Shown here: piece after piece, positions 1-10,620 of the stretch
Layout of the letters: the number at the start of each line of letters is the position of its first letter
Position numbering within the stretch: position 1 is the first letter of the stretch
Notes under the pieces: model-generated
Told to the model about the DNA's origin: nothing
Seen by the model: the letters and a program-made list of their open reading frames with translations, nothing else
The model's database searches: none
Translations under genes and position numbers: made by a program
Assembly: GCA_025558095.1 (NCBI GenBank)
Contig: JAIVFI010000024.1
Coordinates: forward strand, 372,001 to 436,000
Source of the DNA: Hyaloraphidium curvatum
Taxonomy: Eukaryota; Monoblepharomycota; Hyaloraphidiomycetes; Hyaloraphidiales; Hyaloraphidiaceae
Length of the DNA stretch: 64,000 nt
Direction: 5' to 3'

Positions 1-1329
1 AGGCCGTGGAAGGCGGATTTGGGGTTCTGATGGGCGCCGTGGCAGCCGAATTTGCCGGCAGATGTGCAGCAGGACCTCGAGCGGAGGCTGAGGGCGCTCC
101 AGGCCACGCTGCCGACCGTGACGGAGCAGGTCTACGACAAGGAGACGTCGAAAAAGAACTACGAAAAGTACAAGTACGTCCGCTTTGTTGGTAGGTCTCC
201 GTGGCGTGTGCTTGGACCGGCCGGATGTTGACGTTGCCAAAGAACGGCAAAAGGTCACCCGGAAGCTGAAGCAGGTCGAGAAGCGGCTGCGTAAAGCGGA
301 AGAGGACGGCGAGGACGCGGACGAGCTTCGGCAGGAGAAGGAGGGCCTCGAAGTGGACCTCGCATATACCCTGGTGGGTCGGAAATCTGTTCGGCGGCGC
401 GGCTCGTAATCATTGACACCGGATGTCGTCAGAACTACCCCCTCCTGTTCAAGTACGTCTCCCTCTACCCCGTCACCCACCAGCCCGGGGAAAAAACCCC
501 CTCCACCTCCGAAACCCGGCGCTCCGACGTGCTCCGCGACACGGTGCGCGCCGAGATCCGCCGGCGCACCGAGGCCGGCGCCGAGCTCGCGCAGGAGGCG
601 GTCGGGTTCGCGGTCCGCAAGGCGCTCAAGCTGGGACATCCCGAACTGTTTCCGGAGCTGCTCAAAGCGAAGAAGGGGGTGCCGCCCAAGGGCGGCGCGG
701 CAGCGAAGGAGGATGGAGGGAGGGCGTCGGAGAGCCCGCCGCCAGGGAAGCCCGCAAGGGCTAAAGCGACAACGGAGGGAAAGGCGACGGAGAAGCCGAA
801 GAAGGACAAGACCGCCGGAGGCCCGATTGGAGGGAAGCCGGCCAACGCGCAACGTGCCGGCGCGGAGAGGCCGCAGAAACGCCCGAAGCAGGAACCGCCG
901 GCACCGAACCCCTTTGCGGACGACGACTTTTTTGTCCTCGACGACGACGACGATCGGGCGTTGGAACCCGGTCGGGAGATCCCCGAGGCCGGGGACGTCC
1001 TGGGGGATGGTGCTGCGGACGATGGTTTCTTCCCGAAGCGGCGCGGCGGGAAGAAGCTGCGCAAGGAGGAGAATGCGGGGAACGGCGAGGCAAAGAGCTC
1101 CGCAGGCGATCCGCCAGCATCCTTGGGGCCGTACCGCGGACGAGGTCGAGGGAATTTTGGGGGGGGAGGACGTGGAGGCGGCCGCGGGGGTGGTTCTAAT
1201 TCGGGATCTCATGCCGGGACGAGCCGTGGATCCTTCAGGGGACGCGGTGGAGGTGATCGGAGAGGACGGGGTGGTGGAGGCAGAGGCGGGAACTGGAAAC
1301 CGAAGCTGGGTGGTTCCAAATTCGAGTAG
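1..1329 (+). CDS. EFG1: rRNA-processing protein EFG1 (5' end outside window)
   Basis: EFG1 is a nucleolar protein needed for 18S rRNA maturation in the small-subunit processome. Exons read as about 46-190, 243-373 and 433-1329, with introns of 52 and 59 nt. Joining them restores the family core: a helical stretch with VQQDLERRLRALQ, then VRFVERQKVTRKLKQVEKRL and DLAYTLNYPLLFKYVSLYP. The C-terminal half is low-complexity: a basic Pro/Ala region, an acidic run of Asp near 945-960 and a Gly/Arg-rich RGG tail (about 1130-1310) typical of nucleolar RNA-binding proteins. A likely acceptor (ggcag) at 41-45 suggests an upstream intron and a missing N-terminal exon. The gene is tail-to-tail with the amine oxidase, with 53 bp between stops. 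The family call rests on the central core. Confidence 0.85.
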
Positions 1330-1382
1330 CTTCCTCCGCTGCTGAATAAAAACATAAAGAGCCCAAGCCACCGTCCCCGAGA

Positions 1383-3197
1383 CTAGAAGATCCTGCATCC
1401 GCAAAGGCTGTTGGCCTCCTCGTCGTCCTCTTCGCCTTTGCGATCCTTCTTGATGGCGTTCGCGACTTCTTTTGCAGCCCGCAGCCCCGTCTCGTATGCT
1501 GAAGACGACCGAATAAGCACAAAGATCGCGAGCAAACACCGTTTCGCCCACCTGCGTGCTGGTAACTGAAGGAGCGCAGGCTTGTGTGCTCGCCGGCAAA
1601 AAAGATGCGCTCCTTGCCGTCCGCCCCGTTGACCGGCCTGGCGATCTCACGCAGGTGCGCCTCGGCCTCGGTGCGCCCGCCCATGTCCAGGCCGATGTAC
1701 GAGTAGGAGCCCATGGAGTAGGGATCCGAGTGCCAGCGGGTGACGATGACGTCCACGGGATCCGGGATCGGATGCCCCGGGAAGACGCGGTACCTGAGGT
1801 GGTGCATGATGATCTGCTTGACCTTCTCGTCGCTCAGTTTCTCGATCGCGTTCTGCGAGCAAAGCGTGCGTCGGTCCCTGCATCTAGCTGCGTGCATGCG
1901 ACCACCCACGGCAAAGCTTGTGGAGGTCCAGGCTGCGAGCACCGGAGGGAACTTGTGCTTCTTGCTCGACGAGCCCTCGGGGGACGACGGCCTCATGTGA
2001 TGGAATGCCGTGATGGAGAAGAAGGAAAGCAGGTGGAAGTCGCTGATAGGGGGGCACAACGTCTTGCCGTCTCCGTCATCGGATGCGTCTTCTTGGCCGG
2101 CCACCATCAAGGCAATGTCCGAGTGCGGGAGGAAGGTCGTGAATAGGTCGTGCTCCACCTGCCACCACACTTCCGGAAACCTGATGATGATCTTGTCGAG
2201 GGTTCCATAGCCCATGGCCTGAAGGGCATTGGACGCGGGCACCGGCAGGGGAGGCGAAAAGATGGCCTTGTGTGTCTTCTTCATCACACCGAGCGGGATC
2301 GTGCAGACCACGTAGTCGGCCATGTACACGGAGCCGTCCTGCGTGGTGATCTTGACGCCCGGAGCCTTGAGGTCGCCATACTCGATGCTCGTGACGGGCT
2401 TGTTCAGCAGGATGGAGCCCTCGTCAAAGTCGGACCGCTTGAGCATCTGCTTCAGGACGCCGTCGTAGCCCGACGTCACAAAGGCGTCGGCACCCTCCCT
2501 CGCCGCCTCCGTGGCAAACATGACGAGCGACAGATCGGAGAGCGGAGCGGCCTCAAAGTCCGAGACGGCGTCGATCATGCCCATCAGGGCGGCGCGCTCT
2601 TGGGTGCCCTCGGCGAAGCCTTCGACGTACCAGCCGTCAGCGACGGCCTTTTGAGCCCACTCCTTGTAGCTCATGGGAGTCTCGGGATGCTTCATTGCGT
2701 AGGCGACCGCCTTGTCCATCAGCTGCGCGACACGCAGGCCGATGAGCTTGGACACGGCCGTGGGTAGGGGCTCGGCCGAGTCGCACGGTGGGTGGAGCGG
2801 AGATCGGGTGTAGCGCCCGTCCCTCGTCTCCACCAGCTTCAGCTTCTTGCCAAAGTCGCGGATCAGCGGATTGCCCGTGGACCCGTGGATGAACATGCAG
2901 CCTTGATCTGCAGAGCAGAGCGAGTTGAAAGGGGTAGCATAGAGGCAATCAGCGCACAGCATTGACGCCCCACCAGCATGGCGACAACTTACCGATGGCG
3001 ACGTCCTTGCCCCAGCGGTAATCCGTGAAGGTCCGGCCGCCGATACGATCACGTGCTTCCAAGACGGTGATGTTCCGGTATCCCGACCGGGCCAGAGCCG
3101 TGGCAGCGGCTAGCCCGGAGCAGCCCGAGCCGATGACGCAAATGTGCGGCCCGGGCTTCGGTTCCTTGATCTTCTTCTTGTTGACGAATGAGTCCAT
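1383..3197 (-). CDS. flavin-containing amine oxidase (polyamine oxidase-like)
   Basis: This is an FAD-dependent amine oxidase of the polyamine/monoamine oxidase superfamily, which oxidises amines to aldehydes and hydrogen peroxide. Exons are about 3197-2993, 2907-1910, 1852-1552 and 1498-1383, giving 539 residues. The N-terminus carries the dinucleotide-binding motif [18 protein letters not shown], then [11 protein letters not shown]. The central part has the substrate-domain pattern [11 protein letters not shown], and the C-terminal part has the FAD motif IFFAGEHTS followed by GLRAAKEV. No SWIRM or tower domain is present, so it is not LSD1. There is no signal peptide. The last residues are CGCRIF, so the final four fit a loose CaaX prenylation box (see findings). 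The exact substrate cannot be told from sequence. Confidence 0.85.
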
Positions 3198-3513
3198 CTT
3201 CGAAGGTTAAGGCTACTTTGCGGGGGATTCCGAAGGCCCTCCAGAGCTTTTGCTGCGAACGGGGAAGGTCGGGGAAACGGCAAGAGCACCAGGCGCGGTG
3301 TAGCAGTGACGACGAAGGCGGGATAGCCGCGAGAGAGGTGCCTTTCTTCGGGAGGGCGTTGCGTCCGGGGCAGGGCGCTCCTTTTTGAAAGCACAGCCTC
3401 ACACAGATTCCGTTTCCGTTTCCCCGCCGCTGGTCTGGGCTCCTTCGCCTTCCGTCATTCGCAGCTGTTGTTCTATTGAATTCATTCTGCCGCCGTCTCT
3501 CGCACCTGGAGCG

Positions 3514-4537
3514 ATGCCCGCGAAAACCGAACCCGACCGCGTGTCTTTCACGCACGCCGCGACTAAATCCAGTGCAGTCGTCTACCTTTATGGCGCGACG
3601 CTGACGAGCTGGAAGCCCGGAAAAGACGGTCGGGAACGGATTTTCGTCAGGTGGGGCGCGATCGACGCGTCCCTTCATCTCCTATTTACCCTTCGAACGC
3701 GTCGCCAGTCCTCGCGCAGTTCTGAACGGGACAAAGGCGATTCGAGGCGGTATCCCGTTGGTTTTTCCACAGTTCGGCACTGTGGCCAACTCAAGGCTGC
3801 CGCAGCACGGCTTCGCGCGCACATCGATTTGGAAATGGAAGGGGGTCCGTTCGGAGGACAGCGACCACATTCAGGTCGCCTTCGAGCTGCTGCCGGGACA
3901 AGTGTCCCCCGTGCTCTTTCAGCTGTGGCCATTCGCGTTTGTGCTTACGTATCTGGTGACTCTGCGGGGTTCCGATCGGATCGAAACGAGCCTTGTCGCC
4001 GAGAATACCGGCACCTCGCCCTTTTCCTTCACCGCCTTGTTGCACACCTATTTTGCTGTTCCCAACATCTCAGACGTGCGCGTGAAGGGGCTCAAGGGGT
4101 CGGTTTTGTCCTCCTCCGCTCTGTTGGGCTGTTGCTGACGAGGCCAGCAAGGACGACTTACGCAGACAAAGTCCGGGATGGACAATCTTTCACCGAGACC
4201 GACGACGCTATCGCTTTCCGAAGAGAAGTCGACCGTGTCTACGAGAATGTCCCTGGTGCCGTGATCATCGAAGCTGGGCATGGCTCCGATCTGGAGCTTT
4301 CGCGAAAAGGGTTGGCTGACGTTGGTGGGTAATGGAAAGAAAGGGAGAGGAGCCAACAACTCAAATCCTGCGGAAGTTGTCTGGAACCCCCACGTCGAGA
4401 AAGCAAGAGGGATGGTGGACCTGGGAGAGGATTCGTATCCGAGGTTCGTGTGCGTCGAGGCCGGACAGGTGGCAAGCCCGGTGTTGCTGGCCCCGGGCGC
4501 ACGATGGGAAGGAACACAGACCATCCGTGCCCTGTGA
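3514..4537 (+). CDS. glucose-6-phosphate 1-epimerase (D-hexose-6-phosphate mutarotase)
   Basis: The enzyme interconverts alpha and beta anomers of hexose 6-phosphates in the cytosol; the yeast relative is YMR099C. Exons are about 3514-3650, 3709-4098, 4152-4324 and 4377-4537, giving 286 residues, the usual length. Joined sequence shows the family signature AVVYLYGATLTSWK, then RAVLNGTKAIRGGIPLVFPQFG, LPQHGFAR (catalytic His), ALLHTYF and VVWNPHVEKARGM, ending with CVEAGQV. The start at 3514 is chosen because the family begins just before this point; an in-frame ATG at 3385 would add 43 unrelated residues. It is tail-to-tail with the DNAJC17-like gene, 42 bp apart. Confidence 0.9.
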
Positions 4538-4579
4538 TTTGCGGCGACCATGTACATAGCCAGTATACCCCCGAAACAT

Positions 4580-5716
4580 TCATACTTCGGCATCGACCTT
4601 TGTCCTCTTCATCTCGGGCTGGAGGCCACTTCGGGGACTTTCCGTTCCCGGACCGCTCTCGTCCAGCTCTTCCTCCTCCAAAATCCGCTTGCGTTCTTGC
4701 TCCTTGGCCTCGGCCCTTTCGCGCATTCGGCGCAGAGTCGCAGCCTCGTAATCCTCTGCCGAAAGCTCCGCGCCGGGTGCGGAAGCGCCAAACGATGAAA
4801 TCGCTGGGAAAGAAGAAAACGGCTCGTCCGTGGTACGGATCGTGTAGTCCTTGGCTCCGTTCGCGTCGGCTTCTGGCGAAGCATCCTTGTTGTTTCGCTT
4901 TTGACGGAGCAAGGAAACAGTAGCGGGTTCCGCGCCCAATGCCCATTCCACTTCAAGTCCCTCGGGCCACTGCGGTTCTCTTCGCTCGAAAGAATCGAGC
5001 GCGTCGACGGCGAAACCGAGTTCCGCAAACTGCACGATCGCGCTCGCTTTGCCTTTCTTCTTCTTCTTTGAATCCGCATCGGCCGCTTTCGGCAACGAGA
5101 CCAGCAGGTGGGCAATGAGCCCAAACGACGACAGGAGGTATCGCATCGACGCCTCCGAGATTTCCTCTTGCCCAGGCTCCAAAGGTCGCCATCTGAGCTT
5201 CAAAGTGCGATCTATGTCCGTCGTTCCGGGCGGATCGTTGTCGTTTGCGGCCAGAAAGCCCGCAAGAAGGTCCCTGTTGCTCCGCTCCTTCATGGCCCTC
5301 GCCGCGTCCTCCTCCTTCTTGGCGATCCGCCGTAACCCCTCCTCCCTCAGCCGCTCGATCTCTGCCTTTTGCCGGGCCGCTTCCATGGCGTCCGTGTACC
5401 GCTTTTCGCGCGCGACGTACTCCCGCTCTTCGAGATCCGAGGTCATCTTCCTCCGGGCGCTGTCGAGCTTCGCCATCTTCTGCTTCTTGGCCAACTTGGC
5501 CTTGAGCAAAGCATCGTAGTTCTGCTTCCGTTCCGGGTCGGACAGCACATCGTAAGCTTTGGTCAGGCGAAGGAAGAGGTCCGCTGCCGCCGTGTCGTCG
5601 GGGCCGACTTTGTCCGGGTGGCACTTGAGCGCCAGGATCCGGTACGCCCGGCCGATGTCTTTGACGGACGCATCGTACGGAACGCCGAGTGTCTCATAGT
5701 GGTCTTCGTCGTCCAT
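4580..5716 (-). CDS. J-domain protein of the DNAJC17/Cwf23 type
   Basis: This is a single-exon gene of 378 residues. A J domain fills residues 6-70 (HYETLGVPYDASVKDIGRAY) with the HPD motif that stimulates Hsp70 near residue 34. A charged helical region follows (about 75-160, rich in Lys/Glu/Arg). An RRM-like region comes next (about 165-265), beginning LKLRWRPLEPGQ and including GKASAIVQFAELGFAVDAL. J domain, coiled coil, then a degenerate RRM is the layout of DNAJC17 and yeast Cwf23, which are spliceosome-associated co-chaperones. The C-terminal tail is acidic and probably disordered. A nuclear splicing role is inferred from family architecture. Confidence 0.85.
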   Translation of the reverse strand: MDDEDHYETLGVPYDASVKDIGRAYRILALKCHPDKVGPDDTAAADLFLRLTKAYDVLSDPERKQNYDALLKAKLAKKQKMAKLDSARRKMTSDLEEREYVAREKRYTDAMEAARQKAEIERLREEGLRRIAKKEEDAARAMKERSNRDLLAGFLAANDNDPPGTTDIDRTLKLRWRPLEPGQEEISEASMRYLLSSFGLIAHLLVSLPKAADADSKKKKKGKASAIVQFAELGFAVDALDSFERREPQWPEGLEVEWALGAEPATVSLLRQKRNNKDASPEADANGAKDYTIRTTDEPFSSFPAISSFGASAPGAELSAEDYEAATLRRMRERAEAKEQERKRILEEEELDESGPGTESPRSGLQPEMKRTKVDAEV

Positions 5717-5822
5717 TCGCCAGTGCGCAGCAAGCAGCTGATGGACGCCGCAAAGGCGGCGTATGTTTACCCCGCAGTCACTCCGAATCTGAATCTCTCT
5801 TAAGCTCTCGCTACATCAAGCC

Positions 5823-8772
5823 TTACAGCGAAATGAACAGGAGGTCGTTCATTCCGGTCCATCCATGGGAAGACGCATGACCCATGCAGCTTGCCACGTC
5901 CGCGAGCGTGGCTCGCACGTGCGCTCTCGTCTTTCGCACTTGCGTCAGAGCTTCGGTAACGCGTCTGGGAACCTCGTCCTTCCCCAAATCCTGCTCTCCG
6001 AAGTCTTGTGCAGCCCCTTGCTGCACACCACTAATCAAGTCCATGAGTTTTCCAGACGCCGATTCGGCCAGTTCGCCATAGCGCTTCCGCTCTTCCAGGA
6101 CTGCAGGCAAGGCTCGATCCCTCAAATGCGAGCACTCCGCGTCCACTTGCTGGAGATGGTTCGAAGCGCTCTCGAAATCACTGGTCTCCAGCAGAACTTG
6201 CAGTCTGTCCTTTCGTGTCTCCTTTTGGAGCTGCTCTGTCTTTCGAACCACGTCGTTCGTATCCCGCACCACCTCCTTGACACGCCCTTCCTCCTGCTGG
6301 CACATAGCAAATACTGCCGACTGCCGAGCGTGGAGCCATGTCGCTGTGCGATCACGATCCTGGCTCAAGATCTGGCGGGTCGCGGCCACCTCCTCGACCT
6401 TCATTCGCATTTGCTCCACTTTCTCTCGCAGATCGTCCCGTGCTTTCTGGAGAGCAAAGGCTCTGGCGGTTTGCAAATCAATTGCAGAGCGCAGTTCTTG
6501 CTTTTCAGCGGCAAGGGAGGACCGCTCGTCGGAGATCGAGCTGAATAGCGAGTCGACTTCGTCTTTCCGCGCATGCCAATCGGGGAGCTCGAGATCAAGT
6601 TTTTCCCGTTCGTCCGAAATTTGCTGGATAGCGCGCTCCAGTTTCAGCTGCTCGGCAGCCATGGTCTCCCTTTCCCGTGCCCAGGATGCATCAGATTCCT
6701 TCAGCTCCATCTTCTTGTCATTGGCAACGTGCACGTGAGCCGACACCGCATCCATGAGGGTCTGCCTTTTGGTTTCTGCCTCCTCTAGAGAACGGGCTGC
6801 TGCTGTTTGTATCTCTTCCAACCGCAACTTGTCTTCCCCGGCACGGCGCTTCCAGGACTCTGTTTCGACCTCCAGGTGCTCCTTCTTTTTGGTCAAGCTC
6901 TCGATTTTCTCCGCCATTTCTTTCTTCTGCCGAACGAGCTCCGATTCATCCCTCTGCACTTTGGAGGCTTTCTGTCGGGTTGCGTCGAGCTGTTTCTGCA
7001 GCTCGGATTCCTCGACCTTCCAAGAACCTCGCTCGGCGGTGATCTCCTTCAAGACGGTCTGCTCTCTCGCCTGGGCCTCTCTTGCACGTGCGTCCTCGTC
7101 CTCTACGGTCCGTTTCGAGTTGCTTCTGGCAGTCCGAGGCGCAGCCAGCGCTGACGAGACCTCGGCCTTGCGCAGATTGGAGCTTTCGCATTCGCTTTCC
7201 AAACGACGGGCTTCATTCTCCAACGACAAGCAGGTGGCATCGTGCGCCTTGGCAGCATGGGTCAACTTTGTGCGGTCGCTTTCGACGAGGCGGGAACGCT
7301 CCTGAACCTCCCTCCCCACCACCTCGATCTGTCGGGAGAGCTGTAGCGAGTGCTGTTCAAGTTCCATCTTCTCGCTGTGGAGACGTTGCAGAGACTTCTC
7401 CAGGGATCCCAGCCGGGAGCGTCTGGCTCCGACTTCCGCAAACAAGAAATCGCACGCGGTCGACGCATTGGCAACCAGCTGATCTAGCTCCGAAGATTCT
7501 CGTTGCAGACTCGCTAGCTCGGCAGACAGCTTGTCCATGGTTTCGACCACTTGACGCGGGCCGCACTCCGATTCCTCTTCTAGGTGAGACCTCATGGCAC
7601 GCGCCCCTGAGGTTTCCTTCGCGAGCTTCTTTGCCAGCATGTTCTCCTTTCCAAGCCGGGCAATCTGCATGCTGATATCAGCAGCGATTGTTCGGACTCG
7701 CTCCCAAGCTTGCAGATGGATGTCCAGGAGCTAGTCAGGTTGCGTCAACATCAAGCAACGATTGGCGATGCCGGGTAGGTCTACATACGGTCCGGCTGTC
7801 GGCATAGGAGCGGCCAACATGCGTTGCAAGAGCAGCCACGGCGATCCCTAAGCCAATCCAGTTCCTCTCCCAGGGCTCGAGCTTGGCGCAGAGCCAATCC
7901 CCGGCAATCTTTGCCCTCTTCTTTGCCTCCTTCAAGACGCGCTCAACTTTGGCCACCTGCACTTTCCAGTGCTTAAGCGCACGCTGGGAGTCCCAAAGCG
8001 CGGACCTGAAAACATTCAGATCGACCTGTTGAGCGGCGAACGCGGTTTGGTATATGTGAGGTGTCACCACCTCCGGAAGGTTCGATGGAGACAGCATGGA
8101 GAGGTTGTGCATCCTCTGCGGAAGTACAAAGTCGGTCGGCGGCAACGGCGGGACCTCGTCCGCAATGTGAGTCGATGGCAAAACGCCGGCATGCGCCAGG
8201 ATCAAGTCCGTGCCGGCAACGAGGTCGTGGAGGCTCCGTTGTCCGGCGGATCGGCAGCAACCGTGCATCCACGTGTTCCAAAGCTGCTCCTGGCACGAAA
8301 GGCAGAGGTCCGTATCGCTGCCGAGAAGCGGAGCAAACTCTCTGAGGATCGAAGGGCGCACCGGCCAGCGAACCACCGTTTCGGCCCCTTCCGGGACAGA
8401 GACGTCGCCGGCATGGTCCAAAAGAGCAGATTCGTCAGACAAAGATGGAAGAGTGGCCTTCTTGGGCGGGATGGCAGGGGGGTCGAGGGGCTCCGAGCTG
8501 TCCTCACTGAAATGCACGGACCTGGGTGGCCGATGAGGCGGCTGCTGCGGTGCATCGCGCTTCTCCGAGGCATAGGCAAGTTGCGGAGCGATGGGCCCTT
8601 CAGCGGGCCTCCGTCCGGAAGCGCCTGTCCTCGCATGCAGCGCGATGCGGGCCGCCGGAGCCCGCAGAGTCAGGTCCTGCGGCGCCGCCGTGCGCCGAGC
8701 ATTGCCAGCAGCAGCCAAGCCAGTGCAAAGGGAGGGCTCCCCCTTCGGATGCGGAGGTCCATCGAGATTCAT
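5823..8772 (-). CDS. long coiled-coil protein, function unknown
   Basis: Two exons (8772-7789 and 7730-5823) join through a GTATGT..CTAG intron to give about 963 residues. An in-frame ATG at 8880 would add 36 residues. The first 130 residues are Pro-rich and probably disordered. Residues about 155-215 include SDTDLCLSCQEQLWNTWMHGCC, with paired cysteines that could bind metal. A short hydrophobic helix (WIGLGIAVAALATHVG) precedes a coiled coil of over 550 residues, dominated by Glu, Lys, Arg, Gln and Leu heptads. I do not recognise a family. The shape suggests a structural or cytoskeletal scaffold (spindle pole, centrosome or golgin type), but nothing in the sequence decides this. It shares a short divergent promoter region with MUTYH. 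Confidence 0.7.
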
Positions 8773-8923
8773 GGGTCTGTTCCTCGTCTGCGCGCCGGGG
8801 CCCAGGCGCTTGCGGGGACATTGGTCCCCACACCGACCACGGATCGCGAGGCCAGGGGCGCTGGGGCGGTCGTCGGCCACTGCAATCGGATCACTTCTAA
8901 TCGGAAGCCTCGGACGTGCCGCG

Positions 8924-10589
8924 ATGACGGCGAAAGCGGAGGCGCAGTACTCTCCCTGGCCAGTCCTCCACGCTGACGCGACAACGAGGGTCGCGAGCGC
9001 GATTGGACGCCAGAAGGAGGCAGGCAGTGGAGGTTCGGCGGCGCATGCATCTGGCTACCACAACTGGAGGTCCGAGGAGGAAGTGGACTGGCTCCGCGAC
9101 TCCCTGCTCCGCTGGTACGATGCTTCCTACCGCAAGATGCCTTGGAGGGTGCACGACACGAAGGAGACGACGGACAAATCTCCGGAGCAGCGGGCATACG
9201 AGGTCTGGGTGTCAGAAATCATGCTGCAGCAGACCCAGGTGGCCACGGTGATCCCATACTGGACGCGGTGGATGGCAAGGTGGCCGACGGTCCAAGCGCT
9301 CGCCGCAGCAGGAGCGGAAGAAATCAACGAGCTTTGGTCCGGCCTGGGATACTACTCTCGAGCCTCGCGGCTGCACGCTGCGGCGAAGCTGCTGGTCGGA
9401 GAGCACGCCGGGACTCTCCCGCGTGATCCGGAGGCGTTGAAGAAGACGGTGCCAGGAATCGGACCGTACACGGCGGGCGCGATCGCATCCATCGCCTACA
9501 ACGTCAAGGCGGAACTCGTCGACGGCAACGTCACCAGGGTCTTCAGCAGGATCCGTGCGATCGGCGGCGATCCTAAGAGCAAAGCGTGCGATTCGCTGGT
9601 GTGGAAGCTCGCGCGCGAAGCCGTCCCGGATGACCGCCCAGGGGCATTCAATCAGGCGCTGATGGAGTGAGTCTTTGCCGCGCAGTGTTTATGACGGGCG
9701 TGCTCATGTTTCGCTCAGTCTTGGAGCGACAATCTGCACGCCGCAGAACCCGAACTGCGAAGCCTGCCCGCTTCGCGAGTGCTGTCTGGCCTACGCGGAA
9801 AAGAAAGCTGCGGACACTCTGGCTTCCACCAGCTTCTTTAAGGACTCGAAATCATCTGGCGCACAGGGCACAGCCGGAGGCTCCGAGGACATCGAAGACA
9901 CTTGCGGAATCTGCGGAACGGACTCACCTACTGGGGACTTTTCGGTCACACGCTATCCGCTCAAAGTTGCGAAGAAGAAGCAGCGGGAAGAGCGTCGCCT
10001 CGTTTGCGTTGCCGAAGCGACGGGCGAGACTGCGGATTCGTCGCGGTTCCTTGTTCTGAAGCGACCCACTTCCGGACTCTTGCCCGGCTTGTGGCAGTTC
10101 CCTATGTCGGAAGCACTTGCAGATCCACAGCCGGACGGGACCGTGGACGAGAACGGCGAATCAACGAGCGATGCCTGCACGCAGGTGAGGCAGCTGCTGA
10201 AGCCTCATGTGACCGGCGAAGTCGATTCGTTCAAGATCTCATACCGCGGCGACGTCAAGCACGTCTTTTCTCACATCATCTGGCAAATGGAGGTCTACTC
10301 TTGCCCTTTTCCAGCGACGGACGATCTTGCGAATGGGACGGACGCGAGGTGGCTTACGAAGGAGGAGATCGCGGACGCTGCACTACCGACGGGCATGCGA
10401 AAAGCGTTCGACCTCTGCTTTAGCAAGCCTAGCGCAAAGCGAAAGGCCAAGGACGCAAAAGCGGAGTCATCCGCTGCCGGAGCAAGCAAGAAGAGCCGCA
10501 AGAGTCCGGCGACAGCAGCATCCGCGGGCAAGAGTCAACGTGGAATTGCCTCGTTCTTTGCGGCGCCGACGACGCGGGAGGATACATGA
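8924..10589 (+). CDS. MUTYH: adenine DNA glycosylase MUTYH/MutY
   Basis: The enzyme removes adenine mispaired with 8-oxoguanine in base excision repair. Exons 8924-9666 and 9719-10589 give 537 residues. Visible motifs are EIMLQQTQVATVIPY (catalytic Glu region), the helix-hairpin-helix VPGIGPYTAGAIASIAYN, VDGNVTRVF with the catalytic Asp, and the 4Fe-4S ligands in CTPQNPNCEACPLRECC (C-x6-C-x2-C-x5-C). A C-terminal NUDIX-like domain for 8-oxoG recognition follows, including FSHIIWQMEVY. A Lys/Ser/Ala-rich linker ends in QRGIASFF at residues 521-528, which fits the PCNA-binding PIP box. The start is the first ATG upstream of the conserved core, preceded by the divergent promoter. Its stop lies 31 bp from the stop of the chitin deacetylase. 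Confidence 0.95.
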
Positions 10590-10620
10590 GACTGACGCGC
10601 CGGCTCAGAGGTTTGCAAGA

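Noticed and set aside
1383-3197. Calling the amine oxidase LSD1/KDM1
   Set aside because: There is no SWIRM domain and no tower insertion; length and start fit polyamine-oxidase-like enzymes.
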